From an uncultured Psychrobacter sp. (GTDB lineage Bacteria; Pseudomonadota; Gammaproteobacteria; Pseudomonadales; Moraxellaceae): a stretch of 64,000 nt of DNA. Shown here one piece after another: positions 24,429-34,018 of this stretch (its first letter is position 1; every line of letters starts with the position of its first letter). A program made the position numbers and the translations under genes. The notes beneath the pieces were generated by a model. The model ran no database searches, was not told the DNA's origin, and saw only the letters and a list, made by a program, of their open reading frames with translations. The stretch lies in NCBI GenBank assembly GCA_947489525.1, contig CANLDW010000001.1, forward strand, positions 1-64,000, read 5' to 3'.

Positions 24429-26112
24429 AGACTCTCTCCTTGAACGGATCTATGCCCACACGCTCCACCAATTCGCCAAAGCTCTCAACGTCATTGTCGG
24501 TGGTGGCCCGTAGCTCGACATAGACATCGACGATCTGTTGAATGGTATCCGCGACCGCTTCGGTAGGCACAGAGCGGCCGAGGATTTTACCAAGTTTGGC
24601 ATCGTTACTAGAGTTGCCGCCAAGGCTGATCTGATACCAGTTCTCGCCCTTTTTATCGACACCTAAAATACCAATATCACCGGTATGATGATGCGCGCAA
24701 GCATTGATACAGCCTGACATATTGAGGCGAATATCCCCTAAATCGTAGAGATAATCAAGATCGCTAAACTGCTTCTCAATTTGCTCGGCGATGTTGTGGG
24801 TGGTGGCATTGGCAAGCGAGCAATAATCCCAACCGGGGCAAACGATCATATCGGTTAGGGTATTAATATTAGGACGTGCTAGATGCAGATCTGATAGCTT
24901 TTGCCATAGCTCATAGAGTTTATTGACCTCGACATCAGCGAAGACAAGGTTTTGCTGATAAGTAGAACGCAGCTCACCGAAGCTGTACTCATCGACAAGA
25001 TCAGCAAGCGCGTCCATTTGCGAGTCAGTGACATCGCCTGACGGCACATATTTACCATCGACAAGCCCTGCTTTTAAAGAGATCACTACCGCCCGGTAAC
25101 CGGCGACTTTGTGCGCGACGGTGTTTTGCTGATACCAATTAGCAAAGTCTTTATTATCTGCCAATTGTTGTTGTAAATCTGACTGTACTGCTAGCGCGTC
25201 AAACGTTTGGTAGTCTGGCTCAGTAAAGTAGCTGATAGCGGTCGCAAAGTTTTCATCAGTTAAGGTGAGCGGACCGTCTTTGCTGTGTGCTTCCCACTCA
25301 GCGTCTACGAGCTTGGCAAACTCGCGTGCGCCCAAGGTATCAACCAAGATCTTGATGCGTGACTTATATTTACTACCTTTGTCACGGCGACCATGCAGGT
25401 TATAGACGCGCAAGATAGCATCTAAATAGCTCAGCAAATGCTGGCGCGGTAAAAACTCGTTAATGACTTTGCCTATGACCGGGATACGACCAAGGCCACC
25501 ACCAACTAAAACTTCAAAACCAATCTCGCCGTCATCATTTTTCTTAACATGAAGGCCAACATCGTGTACTTGCGTGGCTGCGCGATCGGTCTCTGTACCG
25601 ATAACCGCAATCTTAAACTTACGCGGCAAAAATGCAAATTCAGGATGAAAGGTTGACCACTGACGAATAATCTCACAGTAAGGACGCGGGTCGGCGATCT
25701 CAGCTTGATGAATACCAGCATAAGGGTCAGTTGTGGTATTACGAATACAGTTGCCAGAGGTTTGGATGGCGTGCATCTGCACCGAAGCCAGCTCCGCTAG
25801 GATATCAGGCACATCTTCTAATTTTGGCCAGTTGAGCTGAATGTTGGTACGCGTCGTGAAGTGCCCGTAGCCCTTGTCATATTTACGGGTAATCTCGGCA
25901 AGCTTACGCAATTGGTAGCTGGCAAGCAGGCCATAAGGGATAGCGATACGTAGCATCGGGGCAAAGCGCTGAATATACAGACCATTTTGCAAGCGCAGCG
26001 GCAAAAACTGCTCTTCTGGTAATTCGCCTGCCAAAAAACGCTCTGTTTGATCACGAAACTGGGCGACGCGCTCGTCGACAAGTTGTTGATCGGCGTAGTT
26101 ATATTTATACAT
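24421..26112 (-). CDS. cysI: sulfite reductase, siroheme/4Fe-4S hemoprotein subunit
   Basis: 563 residues of the nitrite/sulfite reductase family. There are two ferredoxin-like repeats (QNGLYIQRFAPMLRIAIPYG; GHFTTRTNIQLNW) and two siroheme domains. The four cluster cysteines are visible as CPGWDYC near residue 424 and GCINAC near residue 466. It reduces sulfite to sulfide. No flavoprotein partner (CysJ) is in the window, so the electron donor may be ferredoxin or be encoded elsewhere. It heads the minus-strand cluster followed by DUF934 and cysH and is divergent from sat. Confidence 0.9.
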   Translation of the reverse strand: MYKYNYADQQLVDERVAQFRDQTERFLAGELPEEQFLPLRLQNGLYIQRFAPMLRIAIPYGLLASYQLRKLAEITRKYDKGYGHFTTRTNIQLNWPKLEDVPDILAELASVQMHAIQTSGNCIRNTTTDPYAGIHQAEIADPRPYCEIIRQWSTFHPEFAFLPRKFKIAVIGTETDRAATQVHDVGLHVKKNDDGEIGFEVLVGGGLGRIPVIGKVINEFLPRQHLLSYLDAILRVYNLHGRRDKGSKYKSRIKILVDTLGAREFAKLVDAEWEAHSKDGPLTLTDENFATAISYFTEPDYQTFDALAVQSDLQQQLADNKDFANWYQQNTVAHKVAGYRAVVISLKAGLVDGKYVPSGDVTDSQMDALADLVDEYSFGELRSTYQQNLVFADVEVNKLYELWQKLSDLHLARPNINTLTDMIVCPGWDYCSLANATTHNIAEQIEKQFSDLDYLYDLGDIRLNMSGCINACAHHHTGDIGILGVDKKGENWYQISLGGNSSNDAKLGKILGRSVPTEAVADTIQQIVDVYVELRATTDNDVESFGELVERVGIDPFKERVYG

Positions 26113-26250
26113 GACGTAATCTCAATAATGATAAACGTATATGATAGCTCAAAAACTGCTCAATAACAGTTAGCTTAGCGACACATCATATAAGCTATAA
26201 GATAAAATGATAAATTCCTATAGGTCATATCCATATCCAAAGTCAGCATA

Positions 26251-26269
26251 AATTTTCATAACGAAAATT
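26251..26269. promoter_or_regulatory. inverted repeat in the divergent cysI/sat control region
   Basis: AATTTTC-ATAAC-GAAAATT, 7-bp arms with a 5-nt spacer, 55 bp before the sat start. It could be a regulator site (CysB-type control is usual for these genes), but the sequence does not name the regulator. Confidence 0.35.
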
Positions 26270-26324
26270 CGGTAGCCTATGCGTATTCAATTTTTAAGTC
26301 CATTTATCAAGGCTCTAAAACAAT

Positions 26325-27578
26325 ATGACATCATCTATACCCAATCAAGAATCTTCAAAACTCGTTCCACCACACGGTAGTGATACGCTTAAACCTTTAT
26401 TGTTAAAAGGAGAAGCGCGCGAAGAGGCGCTAAAACTTGCCAGCACCTTACCAACGATTACGATCAGCTCACGTGAGCGTGGTGATTTAATCATGCTAGG
26501 CATCGGTGGTTTTACTCCGTTAAATGGCTTTATGAATAAGGCCGATTGGCAAGGGGTAGTCGATGAGATGCGTCTTAAGTCTGGTGATAATGCTGGCTTG
26601 TTTTGGCCGATTCCGATCACCTTATCCGCGCCTCGAGCGCTCACCGATACGCTAAATCAAGGCGATAAAGTAGCACTAGTAAGTGAGGACGGTGAGGTCA
26701 TGGGCATTATCACGGTCGAAGAAACCTACGATATCGACAAAAACCACGAGTGTCAGCAAGTTTTTACCACCACCGACCCTGAGCATCCGGGCGTACAACA
26801 AGTTTTAAACCAAGGCGAAGTCAATGTCGCAGGTAGCGTAGAAGTATTAAGCGAAGGCGAGTTCCCTGAGCTGTATCCTGAGATTTACAAAACCCCAAGT
26901 GAGACCCGTGAGCTTCTTAATAGTAAAGGTTGGAAAACGGTTGCTGCCTTTCAAACCCGTAATCCCATGCACCGCTCGCATGAATATCTAGCCAAAATCG
27001 CTATTGAGATCTGCGATGGGGTGTTAATTCACTCCCTGCTTGGGGCATTGAAACCGGGCGATATCCCAGCTGAGGTACGTCAAGACGCTATCAAAACGCT
27101 AATCGATAACTATTTTAAAGCCGATACCGTCATTCAGGCCGGCTATCCGCTTGATATGCGTTACGCCGGACCGCGCGAGGCATTATTACATGCGCTGTTC
27201 CGTCAAAACTACGGTTGTAGCCACCTGATCGTCGGACGCGACCATGCCGGCGTAGGCGATTACTACGGCGCGTTTGACGCGCAGGCCATCTTTGACAAAA
27301 TCGATAAAGACGATCTAATCACTGAGCCGTTAAAGATTGGCTGGACGTTTTGGTGTAATGCGTGTCAAGCGATGGCGTCTGATAAAACCTGCCCACACGA
27401 TGCTAAAGAGCACGTTAAAGTCTCAGGCACTAAGCTGCGCAAAGCGCTATCAGAAGATGAGCCTGTACCCGAGAACTTTAGCCGTCCTGAGGTGCTTGAG
27501 ATCCTGCGTGCCTACTACGCTGGTATCGCAAAAGAGGAACGCGCTGAGGTCAAGCTAACAGGTGCGTCGGCGGTATAG
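26325..27578 (+). CDS. sat: sulfate adenylyltransferase (ATP sulfurylase), single-subunit type
   Basis: 417 residues of the monofunctional Sat family, which forms APS from sulfate and ATP. Diagnostic motifs are [16 protein letters not shown] near residue 208 (QxRNPxHxxH active site), [17 protein letters not shown] and [12 protein letters not shown] near 303, plus a CNAC...C...H zinc-type cluster near residue 345. There is no fused APS kinase domain. Most enterobacteria use CysDN instead. A terminator separates it from the transport genes downstream. Confidence 0.96.
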   Translation: MTSSIPNQESSKLVPPHGSDTLKPLLLKGEAREEALKLASTLPTITISSRERGDLIMLGIGGFTPLNGFMNKADWQGVVDEMRLKSGDNAGLFWPIPITLSAPRALTDTLNQGDKVALVSEDGEVMGIITVEETYDIDKNHECQQVFTTTDPEHPGVQQVLNQGEVNVAGSVEVLSEGEFPELYPEIYKTPSETRELLNSKGWKTVAAFQTRNPMHRSHEYLAKIAIEICDGVLIHSLLGALKPGDIPAEVRQDAIKTLIDNYFKADTVIQAGYPLDMRYAGPREALLHALFRQNYGCSHLIVGRDHAGVGDYYGAFDAQAIFDKIDKDDLITEPLKIGWTFWCNACQAMASDKTCPHDAKEHVKVSGTKLRKALSEDEPVPENFSRPEVLEILRAYYAGIAKEERAEVKLTGASAV

Positions 27579-27887
27579 TGCTATCAGCATCATATAAATA
27601 TCCTAGCCCTTCTTAACATTCAATAGAGCCAGTCAGTATAGACTGGCTTTTTTTGTGTTTCTTAAAGACAAAGCTGATATTTTCAGCGTCGTTAGGTACA
27701 AGGAAATTCAGTTTATATTTACAGTTACTTATGCCAACTTTAGCAGTTGATAAGCGAATTTGTCACTAAGCCTAGTAAGCACAAACTGCTAGCATAGCGC
27801 TCATAAGCCCATCGACCTGTTGTATCGCTACTGATTTCGCTACTGTGGTACGAAAGATAGCGCTACATCTTAACCAATGAGAACGCC
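27579..27887 (+). other. spacer between sat and the first sulfate-binding protein gene
   Basis: Besides the sat terminator, 230 bp remain that should hold the promoter for the transport genes. No clear -35/-10 pair or structured RNA was recognised. The start of the next gene is preceded by GAGAACGCC. Confidence 0.4.
27627..27655 (+). terminator. sat terminator
   Basis: AGCCAGTC, loop AGTATA, GACTGGCT, then seven T, 48 bp after the stop codon. Confidence 0.9.
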
Positions 27888-29003
27888 ATGTCAGCTACCA
27901 GCACATCTATCAGTAACTCTATATCGTCTCATCAACGCCTATGGCTTTTGGGAGGCGCATTAACTATGACGCTGCTCACTACAGGATGTAGTCCTAAGCA
28001 GGCTGACGGCCAAGGCCAAGCGTCTACGCCCGTACAAAGCGAGCCGCACGATATTGATATCCTTAATGTCTCTTATGACGTGTCGCGCGATTTTTATAAA
28101 GAATATAATAAATCATTTAAAGCCACTTATCAGAAGCAATATCCTAATAGTAAGGTAAGTATCAATCAGTCGCATGGTGGATCAAGCAAGCAAGCCTTGT
28201 CGGTTGCTAATGGTTTGCAAGCGGATGTGGTCACTTTAAACCAAGAAAGCGATATGAATTTGTTGGTTGAAAAAGGCTTGGTCGATCCTAACTGGCAGCT
28301 AGCCCTGCCCAATAACGCTGTCCCTTATACCAGTACCATGGTGCTGCTCGTACGCAGTGGCAATCCCAAAAATATTCGTGACTGGCAGGATTTAGCACGT
28401 ACGAATATCAAAGTAGTGATGCCCAATCCAAAGACTAGCGGCACGGCGCGCTATGCGTTTTTGGGCGCTTATGGCTATGGCTTATATCAATTCAACGAAA
28501 CGGCTGATGCGCCAGTACAAACCAATGCTTTTATGCAAAAGCTACTCGGTAATGTGGTTACGTTTGATAACGGCGCGCGCGCCGCAACGACAAGCTTTAC
28601 TCAGCGCGGGCTAGGGGACGTGCTGATCACTACTGAAAATGAGGCGCACCTAGTCGCTGAAAAACACGCCAAAGGTAGCGTCGAGCTGGTTTACCCAAGC
28701 TATTCTATAACTGTTAAGAACCCAGTTGCGGTGGTCAAAACCGTTACGGATAAGAAAGGCTCGACTGAAGCGGCAACAACTTATCTAAAAGGTTTATGGA
28801 GCGTATCTGCCCAAGAGCTTATCGCAACGATGTATTTACGTCCTAGTGATCAAAGTATTTTAGCCGCGCATCAAAAGACGCTACCTGTTATTGCGACCTT
28901 TGAGCCGACGGAGGTTTTTGGTTCATGGGATAAGATTATGACTGATTTTTTTGTGGATGGTGGACGCTTTGATGATCTGGCAAAAACCCAGCAGCGACAA
29001 TAG
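27888..29003 (+). CDS. sulfate ABC transporter substrate-binding lipoprotein (copy 1)
   Basis: 371 residues. An N-terminal hydrophobic segment ending LLTTGC forms a lipobox (Cys near residue 34), so it is a lipid-anchored periplasmic protein. The mature part has the sulfate/thiosulfate-binding family motifs: LNVSYDVSRDFYKEYN, QSHGGSSKQALSVANGLQAD, FLGAYGYG, and GLGDVLITTENEA. Its neighbour is a close paralogue, and CysT/CysW/CysA follow. By family, Sbp and CysP differ in preferring sulfate or thiosulfate; which is which cannot be read here. Confidence 0.92.
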   Translation: MSATSTSISNSISSHQRLWLLGGALTMTLLTTGCSPKQADGQGQASTPVQSEPHDIDILNVSYDVSRDFYKEYNKSFKATYQKQYPNSKVSINQSHGGSSKQALSVANGLQADVVTLNQESDMNLLVEKGLVDPNWQLALPNNAVPYTSTMVLLVRSGNPKNIRDWQDLARTNIKVVMPNPKTSGTARYAFLGAYGYGLYQFNETADAPVQTNAFMQKLLGNVVTFDNGARAATTSFTQRGLGDVLITTENEAHLVAEKHAKGSVELVYPSYSITVKNPVAVVKTVTDKKGSTEAATTYLKGLWSVSAQELIATMYLRPSDQSILAAHQKTLPVIATFEPTEVFGSWDKIMTDFFVDGGRFDDLAKTQQRQ

Positions 29004-29126
29004 CAGTACTACTTACATACTTTATTATTCCATTTTGGCAAAAACATACGCATATTCATCATTAAAGATAATAAGCTTGCGCTGTTAGCATACTGACATA
29101 CTTTAATGAACCTATTTGAGAAACTT

Positions 29127-30224
29127 ATGACATTTACAACACCCAATAGCACCTATAAAAATAAAACGCTTAGCGTATTGAGCGTTGCTGGTATTGCTTT
29201 GAGTCTAGGTTTGGCAGGCTGCAGCAGCAATGAGTCAGCTGACACCGTGACGAACGCTGATGGCACGACGAGCGCAGGCGAAAACATTGAGCTACTCAAC
29301 GTCTCCTATGACGTCGCGCGCGACTTTTATAAAGACTATAACCCTATGTTCGTCGAGCACTACCAAAGTGAGAATCCTGGCAGCAACATTAGTATCCAGC
29401 AGTCGCACGGTGGTTCAAGCAAACAAGCACTATCCGTTGCTAATGGTTTGCAGGCGGATGTGGCGACAATGAATCAAGGCTCTGATATTGAGCTACTCGA
29501 AAAAAGAGAATTAGTGGAAGCCAACTGGGAAGAGCAGTTCCCTGATAATGCGGTACCTTTTACCAGTACTATTGTATTTTTGGTACGTAAAGACAATCCA
29601 AAGAATATCAATGACTGGGAAGATCTCACTAGAGATGGTGTTGAGATTGTTATGGCAAATCCAAAAGTCACGGGTAATGGTCGCTATGCTTTCTTAGGGG
29701 CTTATGGTTACGGTCTACACGCGTTTGACAATAACGAAGATGCGGCCAAAAATTACGTGCGTGATATGCTCAAAAACGTCAAAGTTTACGAGAACGGCGG
29801 ACGCGCAGCAACAACGACCTTTGTCCAGCGCGGCCTAGGAGATGTACTAATCACTTTTGAGAATGAAGCGAACCTTGCTGCCAATCAGTTTGGTCAAGGA
29901 CAAGTGGATATCGTTTATCCTGACTACTCAATTAAGTCTGAGAGTCCTGTTGCTATCGTAAAAACAGTGACGGATAAAAAAGGCACGACAGCAGCAGCTA
30001 AAGCTTATCTTGATTATTTATGGAGCGAGCCTGCACAGCAGTTAGCGGCTGACTTGTATTTGCGTCCAAGCGTACAGAGCGTACTGGATAAAAATGGTGA
30101 TAAATTGCCACCCGTTGAAACTTTCCGTCCTAACGATGCCTTTGGCTCATGGGATGACATCATGGGAACGTTCTTTAGTGATGGTGGTACCTTTGATCAA
30201 CTCGCGGTCAATGCTCCGCAGTAA
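29127..30224 (+). CDS. sulfate ABC transporter substrate-binding lipoprotein (copy 2)
   Basis: 365 residues from ATG 29127; an ATG at 29106 would add 7. The inner start is preferred because GAGAAACTT before it mirrors GAGAACGCC before copy 1. The lipobox LGLAGCSS ends the signal. The mature domain parallels copy 1 almost block for block (LNVSYDVARDFYKDYN, QSHGGSSKQALSVANGLQAD, FLGAYGYG, GLGDVLITFENEA), indicating a tandem duplication that has since diverged, mainly at the N-terminus. It probably delivers sulfate or thiosulfate to CysTWA, whose genes start 146 bp downstream behind a hairpin. Confidence 0.9.
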   Translation: MTFTTPNSTYKNKTLSVLSVAGIALSLGLAGCSSNESADTVTNADGTTSAGENIELLNVSYDVARDFYKDYNPMFVEHYQSENPGSNISIQQSHGGSSKQALSVANGLQADVATMNQGSDIELLEKRELVEANWEEQFPDNAVPFTSTIVFLVRKDNPKNINDWEDLTRDGVEIVMANPKVTGNGRYAFLGAYGYGLHAFDNNEDAAKNYVRDMLKNVKVYENGGRAATTTFVQRGLGDVLITFENEANLAANQFGQGQVDIVYPDYSIKSESPVAIVKTVTDKKGTTAAAKAYLDYLWSEPAQQLAADLYLRPSVQSVLDKNGDKLPPVETFRPNDAFGSWDDIMGTFFSDGGTFDQLAVNAPQ

Positions 30225-30252
30225 GCGCCGCTTTTATATGCCGCGCTAAGAT

Positions 30253-30286
30253 AAGGACATGGTCACCACGCTGTGTCCTTTCTTTT
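30253..30286 (+). terminator. hairpin with T-rich tail between binding protein and cysT
   Basis: AAGGACA ... TGTCCTT arms around a 14-nt loop, then TCTTTT. It may terminate partly and thereby lower permease expression relative to the binding proteins. Confidence 0.5.
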
Positions 30287-30370
30287 AACCCAGATCACCT
30301 CTATCACACGCTAGTATTGCCAAGACCAGTCATAGTCAAACGACTGGCAGGCAACCAATAGGACATCACT

Positions 30371-31252
30371 ATGAGTGTAACAACGCCTCCTGCCCGCAAG
30401 CCAATTAAAAAGAGTTGGCTAGTTCGCTTGCGTCAGCGTAATGTGCTGCCAGGGTTTGGGCTAAGCATGGGTATTACTGTGTTTAGCTTATCGCTACTGG
30501 TCGTACTGCCGTTTGCGATGATGGCGTATACCACAACGCAAATGGGTTGGGCAGGCTTTTGGGAAACTATATCTCAACCACAAGTCACCGCTGCTATTAA
30601 ACTGACGCTGTGGATGTCGTTTTTAGCGATGCTGACTAATATGGTGTTCGGAACGCTTGTCGCTTGGGTGTTGGTGCGCTACGAGTTTTGGGGTAAATCA
30701 CTGATTAATGCTTTAGTAGATTTGCCTTTTGCCTTGCCAACAGCGGTTACCGGTATCTCGCTTGCAACCCTTTACGCGCCTAATGGCTTGATAGGGCAGT
30801 GGTTTGCCAAGATGGGTATTCAAGTGGCGTTTACGCCGATTGGTATCTGGCTCGCTTTAGTCGTCGTCAGTTTTCCGTTTATTGTCAGAGCAGTACAACC
30901 GGTACTCGCTGAGCTGTCGGTCGAGTTTGAAGAAGCTGCTGCTGTACTAGGCGCTAAGCGCTTAACCACCTTTCGTAAGGTTATCTTGCCAGAGCTATTG
31001 CCAGCACTGCTTATGGGTGCAGGCATGATGTTTGCGCGGGCTACGGGCGAGTACGGCTCTGTTATCTTTATCGCTGGCAATATTCCAATGCAGTCTGAGA
31101 TTCTACCGCTTATTATCATCAGTAAACTTGAGCAGTTCGATATCCAAGGTGCCTCAGCGGTAGCACTGTTTATGCTGCTGATATCCTTTGTTATTTTACT
31201 GAGTATCAATATCGTACAGTGGAAACTGTCGCGCCGCGTAGGAGCTCGCTGA
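30371..31252 (+). CDS. cysT: sulfate ABC transporter permease CysT (CysU)
   Basis: 293 residues with six predicted membrane segments (FGLSMGITVFSLSLLVVLPF first) and the ABC permease EAA loop EEAAAVLGAKRLTTFRKVIL-PELLPALLMG near residues 186-215. It forms the inner-membrane channel with CysW. An AGG-containing RBS precedes the ATG. It ends one base before the cysW start, so the pair is translationally coupled. Confidence 0.94.
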   Translation: MSVTTPPARKPIKKSWLVRLRQRNVLPGFGLSMGITVFSLSLLVVLPFAMMAYTTTQMGWAGFWETISQPQVTAAIKLTLWMSFLAMLTNMVFGTLVAWVLVRYEFWGKSLINALVDLPFALPTAVTGISLATLYAPNGLIGQWFAKMGIQVAFTPIGIWLALVVVSFPFIVRAVQPVLAELSVEFEEAAAVLGAKRLTTFRKVILPELLPALLMGAGMMFARATGEYGSVIFIAGNIPMQSEILPLIIISKLEQFDIQGASAVALFMLLISFVILLSINIVQWKLSRRVGAR

Positions 31253-31253
31253 T

Positions 31254-32240
31254 ATGCAAATTGCTAATAGCTACGACTACCAAAGCAACCCGGCGACCAA
31301 AGACTCGCCGTGGATTAGACGGCTGTTTATTATCATCGCCGTCGTATTTATGGTCATTATGCTCGTCATTCCGCTACTGGCCGTATTTTATGAGGCGCTA
31401 AAAAACGGCTGGGATCTATATGTTGCCTCCTTGGTTGAGCCTGAGGCCGTGCAAGCAATAAAGCTGACCTTGTTAACGGCTGCTATTGTACTGCCTATTA
31501 ATATGATCATGGGGGTAGCTATTGCGTGGCTAGTCACGCGTTATCAATTCCGTGGTAAACAGCTGGTCACGACATTACTTGATTTGCCGTTTTCGGTATC
31601 GCCTGTAGTCGCAGGTTTGATGTTTATCCTGCTCTTTGGTCTCAACTCGCCGGTTGGTGGCTGGCTTGAGGGCCTAGGTTTTCAGATTATCTTTGCCGTG
31701 CCTGGTATTGTCCTAGCGACACTTTTTGTCACCTTTCCGTTCATCGCACGCGAGCTGATACCAGTGATGCAGACGCAAGGCGATAGTGAAGAGCAAGCAG
31801 CGCTCACCTTAGGTGCAAGCGGTTGGCAAACGTTTTGGCACATCACACTGCCTAACATCAAATGGGCACTGCTTTACGGTCTTATTTTAACCAATGCACG
31901 TGCGATGGGAGAGTTTGGGGCAGTGAGTGTGGTCTCAGGTCACATACGCGGCGAGACCAATACGATGCCGCTATTGGTTGAGATCGCTTACAATGAGTAC
32001 AACTTTACCGCCGCTTTTGCGTTATCAAGCCTTCTTGCCGCGCTAGCACTGCTTACTTTACTTGTACAACAAGTGATGACAAAGTTGCAGGAGCGCAAAT
32101 TTGCTAAATCAGAGCGCCTGCAAGCTGCGCCTGATTTGCCTGTGAGCGCTAATCCTACGGATGAGGACGGCTTGATCACTGATGGTCAGACTATCGATAA
32201 AAGCCGTACTGTTGATCGCCGTCCTAACAGTGATGATTAA
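31254..32240 (+). CDS. cysW: sulfate ABC transporter permease CysW
   Basis: 328 residues. Six membrane segments and the EAA loop EEQAALTLGASGWQTFWHITLP near residue 178. The C-terminus carries an extra hydrophilic tail of about 40 residues (QAAPDLPVSANPTDEDGL and beyond) not needed for the permease fold. A GGAG inside the end of cysT serves as its RBS. cysA follows 63 bp later. Confidence 0.94.
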   Translation: MQIANSYDYQSNPATKDSPWIRRLFIIIAVVFMVIMLVIPLLAVFYEALKNGWDLYVASLVEPEAVQAIKLTLLTAAIVLPINMIMGVAIAWLVTRYQFRGKQLVTTLLDLPFSVSPVVAGLMFILLFGLNSPVGGWLEGLGFQIIFAVPGIVLATLFVTFPFIARELIPVMQTQGDSEEQAALTLGASGWQTFWHITLPNIKWALLYGLILTNARAMGEFGAVSVVSGHIRGETNTMPLLVEIAYNEYNFTAAFALSSLLAALALLTLLVQQVMTKLQERKFAKSERLQAAPDLPVSANPTDEDGLITDGQTIDKSRTVDRRPNSDD

Positions 32241-32303
32241 TGATAATTTGCCGTGCTAACGTCAGTCATATTGGCGATAACAGACGATAACAAGAGACAT
32301 ACT

Positions 32304-33026
32304 ATGAGTATTGAGATCAGAGACATTAATAAGACATTTGGCAGCTTTACTGCTCTTGATGATATTAATATTACTGTACCAACAGGCAAGCTGACCACCT
32401 TGCTTGGTCCCTCAGGATGCGGCAAGACGACGTTACTGCGTATCATTGCAGGTCTTGAATACGCGGATTCTGGGCAGATATTTTTTGATGAGGTTGAAGT
32501 CACCAATACACCAGTGCAAAAGCGCCATATTGGCTTTATGTTTCAGCACTATGCTTTGTTTCGGCACAAAAATATCGCTGATAATATCGCTTTTGGTCTG
32601 ACCTTGCTGCCCAAAAATGAGCGCCCAAGTAAAGCTGATATTAATGAGCGCGTGGCGGAACTTTTGGAGCTAGTGCAATTGCCACAGCTTGCAAACGCCT
32701 ATCCGCATCAGCTCTCAGGTGGTCAGCGCCAGCGTATCGCCCTAGCGCGTGCCTTGGCGGTTAAGCCCAAACTTCTGCTACTAGACGAGCCTTTTGGCGC
32801 GCTGGATGCTAAAGTGCGTAAGGAGCTGCGTACTTGGCTTAAAAACATTCATCATGAGCTTGGTATTACTAGCATCATGGTGACGCATGATCAAGAGGAG
32901 GCGCAAGCAGTGTCTGATGAGATCGTGGTTATGAATCGAGGACGCGTGGAACAAGTCGGTACACCTGAGATGCTTATAAACCAACCTGCTAATGCGTTTG
33001 TCAGTGACTTTTTGGACTTAGCCTAG
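32304..33026 (+). CDS. cysA: sulfate ABC transporter ATP-binding protein CysA, short form
   Basis: 240 residues from ATG 32304, which is preceded by AAGAGAC and begins [15 protein letters not shown] as in CysA; a GTG at 32253 gives an unneeded extension. Walker [13 protein letters not shown]-loop, signature [15 protein letters not shown], Walker [14 protein letters not shown] and the H-loop VTHDQEEA are all present. Classical CysA is about 350-365 residues; here the C-terminal TOBE-type regulatory domain is absent and the protein stops cleanly after VSDFLDLA, followed by a normal terminator, so this looks like a genuine short form. Confidence 0.92.
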   Translation: MSIEIRDINKTFGSFTALDDINITVPTGKLTTLLGPSGCGKTTLLRIIAGLEYADSGQIFFDEVEVTNTPVQKRHIGFMFQHYALFRHKNIADNIAFGLTLLPKNERPSKADINERVAELLELVQLPQLANAYPHQLSGGQRQRIALARALAVKPKLLLLDEPFGALDAKVRKELRTWLKNIHHELGITSIMVTHDQEEAQAVSDEIVVMNRGRVEQVGTPEMLINQPANAFVSDFLDLA

Positions 33027-33103
33027 ATCTATCTTAGCGCAGATTTATCTTAGTGGAAACCTATATAGTCTGCTTAAATCTCTGACTACATCATAATTTT
33101 GCA

Positions 33104-33138
33104 AAAGACCCAATCATTAAGATACGGGTCTTTTTTTA
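33104..33138 (+). terminator. terminator of the sulfate transport operon
   Basis: AAAGACCC / GGGTCTTT arms around a 14-nt loop followed by a T-run, about 80 bp after cysA. Confidence 0.85.
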
Positions 33139-33215
33139 GCACTCTAATTTTTTAGCACTCTAATATAGGTAGCTGACTGTCGTTTTGTTATGTCGGCACA
33201 GTGTCAGTGTCAGTG

Positions 33216-33536
33216 TCACGCCATTTCATTATCGCTTGGCTGGTGTGCTAGGGTTTGATACGTGGTCTCAAGGATATCTTCGCACCAAGAGGGCAGATCA
33301 TCTGCAACCTGATACCACATCCATGTACCATCGCGAACACAGTTTAGTATACCTAGTTTTTTAAGGTGGTTTAAATGGCGTGATATCGTCGGCTGCGGCT
33401 GATCAAGCATTTCTACAAGTTCACCGACGCAGCGCGACTCTTTTTTGAATAAAATTTGAAAAATCTTTAGACGAGTAGGGTCAGACAATACTTTGAACAA
33501 CTCAATGGGTTGGAGTATAACCTTGTTATCAGACAT
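33216..33536 (-). CDS. ArsR/SmtB family transcriptional regulator
   Basis: 106 residues: a winged helix-turn-helix of the ArsR family (LFKVLSDPTRLKIFQILF...CVGELVEMLDQPQPTISRHLNHLKKLGIL). The classical arsenic motif ELCVCDL reads RCVGELV, with a single cysteine, and further cysteines occur at LNCVRDG and SWCEDI, so a thiol-based sensor is possible but the ligand is not clear. It is convergent with cysA and divergent from bfd across a 290-bp spacer. Confidence 0.88.
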   Translation of the reverse strand: MSDNKVILQPIELFKVLSDPTRLKIFQILFKKESRCVGELVEMLDQPQPTISRHLNHLKKLGILNCVRDGTWMWYQVADDLPSWCEDILETTYQTLAHQPSDNEMA

Positions 33537-33747
33537 AGAATTTTCCAGTAAATCTTATAAAAGTATGAACAATATAACAGTAGTCGATTAAAAAATCGAT
33601 AAAAAACTTAATTAATTTGCAGTTCGTCGCCAATTTAATACCTTTTATCTCAGTTTTCTTAATGATTTACCGTATCAAGGTCGGCAAAGGCTTAAATTTT
33701 TTGCATGGTTTAGGCAATAAAATTTGATAATAAAGGTTGTAAATAGG

Positions 33748-33768
33748 AATAATTATCGTTATTATAAT
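33748..33768 (+). promoter_or_regulatory. Fur-box-like site overlapping a -10 upstream of bfd
   Basis: AATAATTATCGTTATTATA is an AT-rich imperfect palindrome resembling the Fur consensus, and it overlaps TATAAT at 33763-33768. Iron control of bfd is typical. The match to consensus is only moderate. Confidence 0.4.
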
Positions 33769-33826
33769 GACTCTCAACAGTAAGACATTAGGTATAAGAC
33801 CTATCAACATATAATCGGAGCAACTT

Positions 33827-34018
33827 ATGTATGTCTGCCTCTGTAACGACGTTAAAGACAAACAAATAAAAGCCGCTATTGCTTCTGGTATAGACACGCT
33901 CGAAGGTCTCAAGGCGACACTTGATGTGGCAACGTGCTGCGGTTGTTGTGAGCCTATGGTTAATGACTTCTTAGAAGAGCATCATGCCAAAATCGAAGTA
34001 CTAGGATACGCTGTTTAA
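33827..34018 (+). CDS. bfd: bacterioferritin-associated ferredoxin
   Basis: 63 residues: MYVCLCNDV at the start and CCGCCEP near residue 37 give the four cysteines (C-x-C ... C-x2-C) of the Bfd 2Fe-2S cluster. Bfd donates electrons to bacterioferritin to reduce and release stored iron. It precedes two bacterioferritin genes by 500 bp, and the functional link is clear. A Fur-like site lies upstream. Confidence 0.92.
   Translation: MYVCLCNDVKDKQIKAAIASGIDTLEGLKATLDVATCCGCCEPMVNDFLEEHHAKIEVLGYAV

Noticed and set aside
33195..33220. AGTGTC short repeats at the end of the ArsR gene
   Set aside because: About three units of 6 bp only; no evidence of function.
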